Shown here: one piece after another, positions 1-8,408 of the stretch
How positions within the stretch are numbered: the stretch's first letter is position 1
Layout of the letters: each line of letters starts with the position of its first letter
Origin: Euperipatoides rowelli
Taxonomy: Eukaryota > Onychophora > Udeonychophora > Euonychophora > Peripatopsidae
NCBI GenBank assembly: GCA_003024985.2
Contig: PXIH01S0000111.1
Reading direction: 5' to 3' (one strand)
DNA: 11,614 nt
Position numbers and translations under genes: made by a program
Notes under the pieces: generated by a model
The model's database searches: none
What the model was told of the DNA's origin: nothing
The model's input: only the letters and a program-made list of their open reading frames with translations

Positions 1-501
1 AAAAATAGTATTAAAAGAAAACTTGTGATTTGAAAAATTCGATATTAGAAAATTGCACTAACAAAATCCACGATGTCCAACCCTATGATAATCAAGCGGT
101 GCAATATATACTTTCTTTAGATCAATTTTGATATTATGGCATAACTTCTGTCGGCCCAACCGTTAACCAATCAACAGCCGTCTACGGCAAGTTTTGGGAG
201 AAATGGGCAATGATAAGCTTGATACTCAGACGCTAGTGTATTTTGCTGTTCCTGAAAGCTTATCTATGATCACGTACATAATAAACTAAACCAAAAGTAA
301 TGAAATTAATTGAAAAATTATAATGATGGTAAACATTTTTAATACACAATTTATATACAGGTATAGAGCGCTGAGATGTCATAGGTCATTACAGAAAAAA
401 AATATTCACCTCATGACTCTCTAATAAATTATTTTATTAATATTTCTATTACTTGAGTTTTAATGTTATTTTTGTATTTTCTGTTTTATCTTTTTTTTTA
501 G
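1..501 (+). other. 3' end of an upstream intron of the dystrophin-family gene
   Basis: This AT-rich stretch has no reading frame that resembles a spectrin repeat. It ends in a run of pyrimidines and AG at 500-501, the acceptor of the first exon. A somewhat less AT-rich patch lies at about 145-240. A perfect 9-bp inverted repeat (GATAAGCTT at 212-220, AAGCTTATC at 256-264) encloses 35 bases. I see no transposon ends, RNA gene or promoter that can be supported. The preceding exon must lie to the left of the window. Confidence 0.7.
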
Positions 502-615
502 GATGAGATTGAAGGGTTAAATAGCTGGATGAGGGAAGTTGACATATTCCTGCATGCTGAAGAAGCAGCTCTAGGAGATGTGGAAACCTTGGAGGCTCAG
601 CTTGATCAGAGCAAT
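502..615 (+). CDS. DMD: Dystrophin-family exon a: spectrin repeat helix A, first part
   Basis: Internal exon of 114 nt (38 codons), phase 0 at both ends. The acceptor is a T-run plus AG (500-501) and the donor is GTAAGA (616). It encodes the first helix of a spectrin repeat: the hallmark tryptophan is codon 9, in LNSWMREVDIFL, and ALGDVETLEAQLDQ leads toward helix B. Dystrophin's rod is a string of such three-helix repeats in a cytoplasmic scaffold that links actin to the dystroglycan complex at the membrane. The words 'ALGD-E-L--QL-Q' match the dystrophin central rod as I remember it, better than spectrin, alpha-actinin or nesprin. Utrophin or a pre-duplication invertebrate ancestor of both cannot be separated from dystrophin here. 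The gene symbol denotes the family. The first residues of this repeat lie in an upstream exon outside the window. Confidence 0.85.
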
Positions 616-899
616 GTAAGATTTGAGTTAAAACAGTCTTATATCTGACCATTGTTTAAATTAACAACAAAACTAAATGGAATTTTCAGAATGTCATATT
701 GCTACCATGTAATTTTAATTCTGTGCCTTTTTTGTTAATACTGATCAATTATTGTTGAATTTTGGATAAATGTAAATTATTCACCTTTGAGTTTGCACCA
801 GCTGAGATGGTAGAATTGAGTTTGTCCTTTAGGATTTGACTAAAAATTGAATGGTAGTGGACGTGTAATGGCAGATATGAGTCAGATCTTTCAATAATA

Positions 900-1225
900 T
901 TGCTCTTGAATGAAAATATTGTTCTGGACCCATCTTGAAATCTGACATCATACAATATATGGGCATATAAAACCTACTATAGTAACTATACCTTTATGAA
1001 ACAGTAAAAAAAAGTTGGTCATCTTGGTCCGGAAATGCTCTTTGAATTGATGTGACCTTTGACCTGGAAGTGGGTGGTGCATAAACAGGAAGCTATTCCA
1101 TAAAACAGCTATATAAGCATTAAAAACCTCCTCTACTTTTAAGAAACAGGAACCAGAAGTGCCGCCCTCTTGAAAAGACCCGAATGGGATCAGAAACAGT
1201 GATTTTCCTCTATTGATAGGCAACT
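900..1225. repeat. Degenerate interspersed repeat with CATCTTG modules
   Basis: This stretch is richer in GC than its flanks. It carries a recurring core: CCATCTTGAAATCTGACATCAT near 931, GTCATCTTGGTCCGGAAATG near 1019 and GCCCTCTTGAAAAGACCCG near 1163. The second core is followed by TTGATGTGACCTTTGACCTGG. Another fragment with the same wording (GGTCATCTTAGGGAGTCCGGAAGT) is at 4088. Such wording looks like an old non-autonomous transposon or SINE-like repeat, but I cannot name it and its borders are not defined. There is no meaningful reading frame. Confidence 0.4.
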
Positions 1226-1365
1226 ACTATAATAAAAATATGTAAGTTAATATTAATCTTGCATTCATTTTCAAGTTTAAATCATAAGTAAACTAGTGCA
1301 AAAATCTGAAGTAGAAAACTCATGCTTTCAATCTAACCTGGTAATGCTCATTTTGCTTAGGCCCA

Positions 1366-2260
1366 CATATTGTGTATTTACATACTTGCATAGTTATGTA
1401 CATTGCGTAGTTACATACACCGCATAGTTAGTTACACCGCATAGTTCCGTTCACTGTGTAGTTATGTTCACTGTGTAGTTACATTCATGCATAGTTACGT
1501 TCACTGCATAGTTAAGTTCACTGCATAGTTACGTTCACTGCATAGTTACGTTCACTGCATAGTTACGTTCACTGCATAGTTAATTTCACTGCATAGTTAC
1601 GTTCACTGCATAGTTACTTTCACTGCATAGTTACGTTCACTGCATAGTTACTTTCACTGCTTAGTTTCGTTCACTGCTTATTTTCATACACCCTTTACTT
1701 TTATACACTGCTTAGTTTCATACACTGCATAGTTATGTACATTGCATAGTTACGTACATTGCTGTAGTTACGTTCACTGCGTTGTTACATACACTAGTTA
1801 CGTACACTGTAACTACATACTGCATAGTTAAATACACTGCATAGTATCGTACACTATGTAGTTTCGTACACTGCGTAGTTTCATACACTGAGTAGTTTTG
1901 TACACTGCATAGTTATGTACACTGCTTTTACTTATAAACACTACATAGTAACATACAATGCATAATTACCTACACTGCATAATTACGTACATTACATAGT
2001 TACATACACTGCATAGTTGCATACACAGCATGGTTACATACATTAGGTAGTTATATACTTTGCATAGTTACATACATTGCATACTTTAGGTAGTTATATA
2101 CATTGCATAGTTATATACATTGCATAGTTTTATACAATACATAGTTAGGCACATTGCATAGTTACAAACATTGTGCAGTTAAGTACATTGCATAGTTAAA
2201 TACATTACAGAGTAGTTAGATACTTTGCATAGTTAGTACATTGCATAATTATGTAAATTG
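1366..2260. repeat. Minisatellite, 17-bp unit, about 50 copies
   Basis: A long tandem array lies inside the intron. The consensus unit is close to TTCACTGCATAGTTACG (17 bp), and about 895 bp gives roughly 52 units. Copies differ by position. The left part reads TACATTGCGTAGTTACA-like; the middle block (about 1486-1660) is nearly uniform; from about 1730 units become TACACTGCATAGTTACG-like and then TACATTGCATAGTTATA-like, with small insertions and deletions. Inside the middle block two variants alternate (see findings). Seventeen is not a multiple of three, and stops occur in every frame, so it is not coding. There are no unique spacers between units, so it is not a CRISPR array. Confidence 0.95.
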
Positions 2261-2799
2261 ATTTGGAATTCAAATGAAATTATGCAGTGCATCACTTGTA
2301 CAGTAACTCACTGATAAATATTTTCTTCTTTAACATACTCTGTATATGTTAACAAAAAAGGCCGATAAACAAAAAGGGTAAACTGTTTGACCAGTCTAAG
2401 ACTAGAAAACTTTTTTTTTATGTTCCAGCCTTTAATTACAAAATCAGAGGGTTAAAAGAATTCACCATTTCTTTCCAAAATAAAATGAAAATTTCAAATT
2501 TAGGTCATGATAAACCTTCATCCTTAATTATATATTTTTTTCATTTACAACCTTTGCTTGTCATCACTTAGATTCATTCCTGTAGTTTAACATTCTGTTT
2601 AAAAAAAAGTACTTGAGTCTTGGCATTGAAACAAATTTCAAAGTCCAAATGTGTGAGAAATCTTTTTTTTTTATTTACAAAATTGATTCTTAAAAGTTAT
2701 GACGGATCTCCAGGTAGTGTTTCCTAAATATGGAGAAACTCTGCCAGCTATCGACGCCTGGATCTTTGTCACATAGGATGATAAAATAATTAAGACACA

Positions 2800-3050
2800 C
2801 TGGAGCACTGCTTGGCTAGAAATCGACAGTTGATTCCCAAACAGGAAACTATAAAACCAGCCATCAGCAACTTGCTGATAATAAATACAGTAAGTAATAA
2901 AAGTAAGCCGTGTTACAAAAGTATATGTCATGTCCTTGAGACGGTCAGACTACTTCGGACTGATTCCTGCCAGATCAACCACCTAAGAGAGAAAATAGGA
3001 ATAAGTACTTGTTGGAATTGGCGAGAGCCAGTCCAAGTGAGTAAGACGAT
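2800..3050 (+). repeat. Unnamed interspersed repeat, copy C
   Basis: This shares ordered landmarks with a second stretch at about 7500-7740. They are GC[A/T]TTCTTGGCT-like wording (2811), CAACTTGCTGA (2868-2878) and G[C/T]GAGAGCCAGTCC followed by GTAAGAC-like sequence (3021-3047). The order and similar spacing (about 150 against 126 bp between the last two) argue for common descent. The middle landmark lies in a perfect 7-bp hairpin, TCAGCAA-C-TTGCTGA (2864-2878). A reading frame spans 2812-3081, but its product resembles nothing I know and I treat it as chance. The repeat class is unknown. Confidence 0.45.
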
Positions 3051-3433
3051 CATAACGTGTGCAACATTCTTTTATCATTAAGACTGTGCGCACATGCAAA
3101 TTAAACAATGAATAATTAGCATTTGATTTGCATGTGTAAAGAAAGTTGATTATTTCCCCACGTTGTTCAAAATATCATAGTTGATCAGACTTGATAGACA
3201 TTTACTATAAAAATAAAAATGTCACATTAAGGAAGTAAACAATGCGTGAACTTAAATCAACTTTTCCTTTACAAGGTGAATCAATACAATAAAATACTAA
3301 TAAATTAAAAATGTATTCATTATAAAGTAATTGAATTCATTTCATCAGTAATTTTTCTCTCTCATTCCAATATAGAATGGAGAGATGAAATCCACAAAAC
3401 ATGCTTCAACAAGTGATTGAAATCACATCACCA

Positions 3434-3833
3434 CAGTGGCGTATCTACATATTTTGGGCCCCACTGCAGGAAAATTAAAGGCCCCTTGACAAAGTTTGAT
3501 TTGATAAACTTTTTTTTTTTTGGTTGCCTGGAAGTTTTGATGTCTTAATATTGGTCAAACCCTTGACAAAAAGAAAATATTTATTCTTTAGACCTAATTA
3601 CAGTCAAGTTTGGTGTTTTTTGTCAGCAGACAGTAGTAGCACAAAAAAAAAACACACAATATCATCATAATTAGGTCTAAAATGAATATTTTTTTGTCAA
3701 GGGGATTGACCAACATTAAGACATCAAAACTTCGAGACAACAAGAAAAAAAAAAAAGTTAAAAAAAAAAAACTTTTGGCTGGGCCCCCTGGTGATCAGGG
3801 CCCTCCTGCCTTGTGGGGTTTGGCATTCATCAC
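3434..3833. mobile_element. Long foldback (inverted-repeat) element, non-autonomous
   Basis: Two long arms are reverse complements: 3523-3600 pairs with 3668-3741, from GTTGCCTGGAAGTTTTGATG on the left to the complement of TCGAGACAAC on the right, with few mismatches and small gaps. Pairing seems to resume inside the 67-bp centre (GTGTTTTTTGT near 3613 against A-rich ACACAC near 3652). Outside the arms both sides carry T/A runs and two GGGCCC/GGCCCC blocks about 20 bp apart (3456-3485 left, 3780-3803 right). The left edge begins CAGTGGCGTATCTAC, wording typical of non-autonomous DNA transposon ends. CATCAC occurs at 3426-3431 and 3828-3833 and might be a target duplication. It encodes no protein. 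The superfamily is undetermined. Confidence 0.7.
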
Positions 3834-4074
3834 AGTCAATTTCTTAACCATTCCATTAAAGTTAGGAGAAAACAAACTCATGAAACAATTTACTGAATGT
3901 TTGCTTTCCGGATGCTATTAAGCAGACATTATTCCCTTTTCTTTTAATCTCTATGTACAATTGGAACTATTAACCTCGCAAATTTCCCAGCAAAAATTAA
4001 AATAATCATTAACAGTTGCGATTTTTACCTTTCTGCATTCGATCATGCTTTGTTTACTAGATTTAATATTCTAA

Positions 4075-4130
4075 CGCCAGGTGCGGCGGTCATCTTAGGG
4101 AGTCCGGAAGTAAACTCTTGCCGGCTGGGC
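4075..4130. repeat. Short GC-rich repeat fragment of the CATCTTG family
   Basis: The wording GGTGCGGCGGTCATCTTAGGGAGTCCGGAAGT parallels GTCATCTTGGTCCGGAAATG at about 1019-1038, with a short insertion before TCCGGAA. The patch is abruptly richer in GC than the AT-rich intron around it. It is probably a truncated copy of the same interspersed repeat. Class and borders are unknown. Confidence 0.35.
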
Positions 4131-4570
4131 TATCACTTTAACAGTAGATCACTTATGATTGTATTCTTTGTAAAATAATTAAGTGTGCAGGTTTAGACCT
4201 TTCTATTCTTAATAAAAAACATGCATAAACATAAAAACTATTGTGCTGAAGGTAAAAAATTTATGAAGTAATTTCTGTTCATTCAGAATGGGTGGAATGA
4301 TTGATTTTGGGATATCGTTACATCCTTGTTCATTTGTTAGAATTGATGTCTAAAGGAGATTATTATTTCTTTCTTACCATTACAAATTTTGATATTAAAA
4401 TTAAATATTTAATAAAAACAAAAGTTGAACAATTTAAACGTTTTGACATGGACAAATCTCTCGTAAATATTTATTTGACTTAATTTTTTTAGTTTGATTA
4501 CATCAAACAATTGTAAAATTAAATTAGTGAATTAAATACTAATTATTGATGTCAACCCTCTTTATTTTAG

Positions 4571-4894
4571 GCCCTTCAAGAAGATGTTAAAACATTACAG
4601 CCTAATGTAGAAAATATTAACGAATCCAGTCGAATTTTACTTGATCACGCAGAACCTCGCTTTGGTCAAATGCATAAGAAACAATTGACTGAATTGAATG
4701 GGAAATGGCAGAATGTATGCCGGCTAGCTGCTGAACAGAACACCAGTTTAAAGGATGCATTGGCTAAAAGTCGACGGGTATATGCTAGTATTGATGCTAT
4801 CAATCATTGGTTAGATGGTTTAGCCGAACAGTTACCAAAAGAAAGTAATGCTGACTCGGCTAATGATTTACAAGTTAAAAATAAGAAAATGCTG
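4571..4894 (+). CDS. DMD: Dystrophin-family exon b: end of one spectrin repeat, start of the next
   Basis: Internal exon of 324 nt (108 codons), phase 0 at both ends. The acceptor is TTTATTTTAG and the donor GTATTT, a weaker match than its neighbours. Residues 1-60 finish the repeat begun in exon a: helix B carries TLQPNVENIN and HAEPRF, and helix C carries LTELNGKWQNVC with tryptophan at exon residue 46 (joined residue 84). A new repeat starts at about residue 65, with helix-A tryptophan at residue 80 in INHWLDGLAEQL (joined 118). The first repeat matches the dystrophin rod without gaps in my memory of the family; the second is less alike but keeps repeat length. ATG at 4670 lies within the exon and is a methionine codon, not a start. 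Confidence 0.88.
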
Positions 4895-5049
4895 GTATTT
4901 TTATTTTTTTATTTGACAAATCATTCTGTATGTGTTTTTTCTGATTTCAATGCTTATTCCATGCTTAATATTGATAAAAGTATATACCTGTTTATACTGT
5001 ATATATATGTATGTACACACACAAACAGTATATATTTTTATCTTTTTAG
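4895..5049 (+). other. Short intron between exons b and c (155 bp)
   Basis: GTATTT donor, TATCTTTTTAG acceptor, phase 0. It is rich in T and contains alternating TA/TG/CA runs (about 4990-5035). In the frame entering from exon b it contains no stop. It is 155 nt long (not a multiple of three), so retention shifts the frame and ends translation at about 5072-5074, just inside exon c. Its size contrasts with the introns of nearly 4 kb on either side. Confidence 0.85.
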
Positions 5050-5263
5050 AAACTTAAAGAAGAGATTGATTTGAAGACTCCAGGATTTCGCGAGGTTAAT
5101 GAAATAGGCCATGAAATGCTGTTGAAGGCTTCTCCTGGTACATTAGATGATTTGGCACATCTCTTTACCCAACTCAGTAAACGTTGGACTGAAGTGGTGG
5201 GAGATGCTGATAAAAAATCTAAACTATTTTCTGATGGAGCCACAAATTACAATGAATATAAAA
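5050..5263 (+). CDS. DMD: Dystrophin-family exon c: helices B and C of the second spectrin repeat
   Basis: Internal exon of 214 nt: 71 codons plus one base, so it enters at phase 0 and leaves one base (A) to be completed by CT in exon d. The donor is the strong GTAAGT at 5264. The peptide starts KLKEEIDLKTPGF and includes helix C as LTQLSKRWTEVVGDA, with tryptophan at exon residue 46 (joined 192). That is 108 residues after the helix-C tryptophan of the previous repeat. Charged and leucine positions follow a coiled-coil heptad pattern. If the donor is skipped, the open frame runs only to about 5301. Family assignment rests mainly on its neighbours in the splice chain; alone it would be called a generic spectrin repeat. 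Confidence 0.85.
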
Positions 5264-5710
5264 GTAAGTTTGCTTTTTTTCAGAATTTTTTTTTTTTTTA
5301 AAACTTCAATTGACCTAGTTATCTAAACTGTTTATCTAGATTGAATAGAACCTTATGCATACTCTGTAGTACGGGGAATGTGTGATAACCCTGGTATGGC
5401 TTACTAACAACTATTACCCAATGGTCTAAGTGTAACAGTTATGCATACTACAAAATTACCAGTAAGGAATGATCAGCACTACAAATAAGGTTTAGATAAA
5501 AAGATAATCATTGGTTCAATATGTTTGACAGATAGAATGAGACATAGCGATAGGAAAGTTGTATGGTATTATAGTAGATAGAATGACCATACAGAATATT
5601 TTTAGACTCAGGATATTTATAGAAACATACAATATATGGATTAGCTAAATGATTGGAATAAAGTTAATGAAAAGGTTCTCTTCGCTAGCAATTTTAATAA
5701 AATAAACTCC

Positions 5711-5840
5711 TACCTCGGTACCGGGAATTGTCGCGGCGTTAACCAGTGGGTTTCGGGTGCTATCCCGTTGAGGCTTAAGTACTCCTCAATCCATGGGCGT
5801 GGAGTTGCAGCATATAGCTGGCCGGCCGAACTTTAGCGAT
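5711..5840. repeat. GC-rich island of unknown origin
   Basis: An abrupt GC-rich block in an AT-rich intron, with CGGTACCGGG, GTCGCGGCG, GGTTTCGGGTGCTATCCC and GGCCGGCCG wording. It has several CG dinucleotides but no useful reading frame. It does not fit a tRNA fold, and I do not recognise it as rRNA. CTCGGTACCG (about 5714) and GGAGTACCGG (about 5970) could be the edges of a roughly 270-bp unit in opposite orientation, but the match is imperfect. The likeliest explanation is a relic of a transposed or structured repeat. Confidence 0.35.
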
Positions 5841-7499
5841 TCCTGGATTCTGACACTTTAGTTCTGAAAGATTAAATAAAGTTATCAAAGGCTGATATGG
5901 ATGAAGTTTGGTCGGGGAAGAATTATAAAGTCGGTAACTTCCCTGATTACAACTCCAGTCAGATTCTTGGAGTACCGGTAATAGAATTTTTTCAATTTAA
6001 GATTCAGACTTTCGAATAGCCATTCTTTTTTGCTAGGAACAGACTCAATTATACTTTATTATGTACTTGCAACAGTGAATGCAAATCTGAAGGGCGTGCT
6101 TTGGGCGGCAGAATCTTGATTTTAAATTATTTATTATTAATTATGATGTAGCCATCTCGCAGTCTTGGAAGAGGTGGTTCAAACTATTTATTTATACTTT
6201 CAGCTGGTTACAGTTCTTTAACCCTTTATGAGCTGTGCTTTTAACCCTTACATTCTTATATTAAATGACATACTGTATGCTTCTTGCTACTGTATGTTTT
6301 ACTCATCTCATTTTAAATTAGGGAGTATCTTCATGAACCACAGCTGACTCTCCTTAACTGGATGTTTAGGGCTTTTACATGCATTTTATGTTTAAAGAAA
6401 AACTACTCATTTTGCACTGCTACAACATTATACCTTGGTATTTTTACTTTACACCATTAACATCAATGCTTATGTTGTATCTACTTAAGTATTAAAATCT
6501 ATGTATTGGTGCACATCAGATTTGTAGCAGACATGATTTTTTTCTTTCACGCTAAAATTGGCAAAGTATGAGCACATAAATCTTCCCGAAGAATTTCTTT
6601 ATCATAGAGATATAGGAAGAAAATTGCAAGATGTAAGTCCACTAGCAAATTGATCATTGCAGAATCCACTATAATTTGTGCGTTTTTTTACATTTTTCTT
6701 GAGCTTTGCTCAAACGGGTATTTGACAAATTTATTATTTCATTAATGTGTTGCAGTTGTGAAGGGAATGTTTTTCAGAATCCATATCACAAGGATATATA
6801 TAATTTCTCCAAACTTTATTTTCTAGTAACATGGCTAAAAATAAAGAAAACAGGACTAGACAATGACTTGATAAAACTGCTTTTTTAAATGTATATAATG
6901 GTACCATAATGTCTGCCTTTAACTTCTTATTTTGTTTATTATTATATTTTGTATTTTCTTTTCTTTTAGCAACAATTTATCTTATTATTTTAAATGCATT
7001 GTTTTAAATGCACGAATTGAAGGAGAATTGAACAGGTTTGATATACTTTGAGCAATGGATTGCAACCCAATAGATAGATAGATACCGATTACAATCGTAG
7101 GGGATCTAGGCCTAAATTTATCATCCAGTTGCATGCACTAAACTATGACAAATGCTTTTTTTATTTATCTCTTATTTGTCTTCTCTTAACAATGCTTCTA
7201 AAAAACCTGAAGCACATCATTTAATTTTTGTTCTTTATGTATTGAACTATTTTGATCTAAAATAACTTTCTTCCTATATAGCACAATGTTGTTGAAGAAC
7301 TTAAATCAAATTAATTTAATTTCAATTATTTTATTTTATTTAAATTTATTATTTTAAACCAAACACAATCATAATAATCAATGTAATTGGAGCTCATATC
7401 CTTTATCGGCTAGGACTCAAAATACTGTACACTGTAGTAAAAAGTTAATTTGTATTATAATGGATTCGAGAGAGAAGGAACCAGAAGATGGAAATGAAG

Positions 7500-7740
7500 T
7501 AAACTGCATTGCATTCTTGGCTGTAGGTTTTAAGTCTGTTAAGGCATTTATTTACAATTTGAAAATAATAAATTTGTTATCTAACAACTTGCTGACGTAA
7601 GGAAATACAAATGATAATCCATGGGGGTCAGTACATAGAGAAGATGGCTCCCACCAGACTGCTGGAAGACTAAAATAAAGCAACTAAATACATGAATTCG
7701 GTCAGTCATGGTGAGAGCCAGTCCTGTAGGTAAAGACAAT
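7500..7740 (+). repeat. Unnamed interspersed repeat, copy A
   Basis: The landmarks in order are TTCTTGGCT (about 7513), CAACTTGCTGA (7585-7595), GGAAATACAAATG[A]TAATCCATGG (7601-7624), CCACCAGAC (about 7651) and GTGAGAGCCAGTCC followed by GTAAAGAC (7711-7737). The first two and the last recur in the same order near 2811-3047; the third and fourth recur near 8091-8266. It therefore links the three copies. There is no coding frame of note. Left and right borders are not defined by inverted repeats or target duplications that I can see. Confidence 0.5.
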
Positions 7741-8090
7741 TCATTTTTTAAGCCTTTATGGAGAAATCAAAATGTACATCCAAATTTCTCATTACATTTA
7801 AATGCATAAATTACCATCGACTCACACAGTCAAAGGAAATAGTCTCGTTTATGACAAGTTTACAAATGGTAGTTATTCACCCAGCTCCTGATAACAACAA
7901 GAGCCTAATGAAGAATTCAAACATGTCACAAAATGCATCCTCCGAATACACAAGCAAATGCATAAAGCTAAAATAATTACAATATTTATTCATTCATTCA
8001 TTATACTATATTTGTTTGCTGCATCATCCAAAGTATCACAATATTAACTTTTTTTTTTAATGCCCATTACAATTTACTTATTAATAGTCA

Positions 8091-8300
8091 GGAAATACAA
8101 ATGCTAATCCATGGATTTGCAGTAAAGGAGACAAGTCGATCGTAGTTTTATGCCCCCCCCCCCCAAACATTTTTTGGCCCCCTCTTAAATATAGTTCTGG
8201 CTACGGGCCTGCCAGGGTCACATTGTGATAAGACCAAGAGGTAGTGCCACCAAGGAAGTCCACCAGACAGAGAAGAAGCCAGTCATCAAAATGAACTTAT
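8091..8300 (+). repeat. Unnamed interspersed repeat, copy B, interrupted
   Basis: It opens with GGAAATACAAATG[C]TAATCCATGG (8091-8114), identical at 23 of 24 bases to 7601-7624. Further on come CCACCAGACAGAGAAGA (about 8261) and GCCAGTC, again parallel to copy A. The spacing between these landmarks is far longer than in copy A, and the extra bases include the C-tract and GGCCCCC piece at about 8150-8215. This suggests that a different element landed inside this copy. The distance, order and same orientation support homology; the class remains unknown. Confidence 0.5.
8150..8215. mobile_element. Fragment of a C-tract/GGCCCC non-autonomous element
   Basis: Twelve C residues (8153-8164) are followed by CAAACATTTTTTGGCCCCCTC-like wording and then CTGGCTACGGGCCTGCCA. 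Read on the other strand it becomes GGCCCGTAGCCAG..., then GGGGGCCAAAAAATG and a G-run. This style of end recurs widely in animal genomes, from general memory of such repeats. It shares the GGCCCC flavour of the foldback element at 3434-3833 but I cannot prove they are related. It is short and probably truncated. Confidence 0.4.
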
Positions 8301-8356
8301 AGACTGTTTAGTTTGAATTAAAAAAAATGTGTTTATATTGCTTACAAAAGGGAATG

Positions 8357-8408
8357 TATCAATATTGTAATATTGATAGTATGGGATCTATCATGCTATG
8401 CATGATAG
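8357..8408. repeat. Two adjacent perfect hairpins
   Basis: TATCAATATT (8357-8366) and AATATTGATA (8369-8378) form a perfect 10-bp stem around a 2-base loop. Nine bases later CTATCATGC (8388-8396) and GCATGATAG (8400-8408) form a perfect 9-bp stem around TAT. Both stems lie in the intron between exons c and d. No protein-binding site or RNA gene of known type is recognised. Confidence 0.6.

Larger units (their letters stand above)
616..4570 (+). other. Intron between exons a and b (3,955 bp)
   Basis: The intron starts GTAAGA and ends TTTATTTTAG. It splits codons cleanly (phase 0). No further exon is needed, because the peptide across the junction (...LDQSN then ALQEDVKTL...) keeps an ungapped match to the dystrophin rod. 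It is built largely of repeats, listed separately. The stretches 616-900, 2261-2700, 3082-3430, 3834-4075 and 4131-4570 are plain AT-rich sequence in which I see nothing else supportable. Confidence 0.8.

Noticed and set aside
212-264. 9-bp inverted repeat around a 35-base loop
   Set aside because: Arms this short with a long loop are expected by chance in a window of this size.
1366-2260. CRISPR-like array
   Set aside because: Units are directly adjacent with no unique spacers, and the host is eukaryotic.
2671-3081. Overlapping open frames on both strands (2671-2931 minus, 2812-3081 plus)
   Set aside because: Neither product resembles a known family, and the stretch overlaps a dispersed repeat copy.
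3682-3921. Plus-strand open frame of 79 codons with GPPGDQGPP wording, collagen-like at first sight
   Set aside because: It lies across the right arm of the foldback element; the lysine run is the A-tract and the GPP wording comes from the GGGCCC blocks.
4301-4483. Plus-strand open frame of 60 codons
   Set aside because: Residues are typical of translated AT-rich DNA, and the GT/AG chain places it within an intron.
5349-5490. Possible small MITE with AACCTTAT ... ATAAGGTT ends
   Set aside because: Only 8 bp pair well, the inner similarity is weak, and no target duplication is visible.
5711-5960. tRNA or 5S rRNA gene in the GC-rich island
   Set aside because: No cloverleaf, no proper A and B boxes and no recognised 5S wording.
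6970-7035. Possible 66-nt extra exon after a strong polypyrimidine tract and AG at 6968-6969, with a GT at 7036
   Set aside because: In the phase set by exon c it meets a stop at 7005-7007 and has no spectrin-like sequence; exons c and d already join exactly. At most a cryptic poison exon, with no positive evidence.
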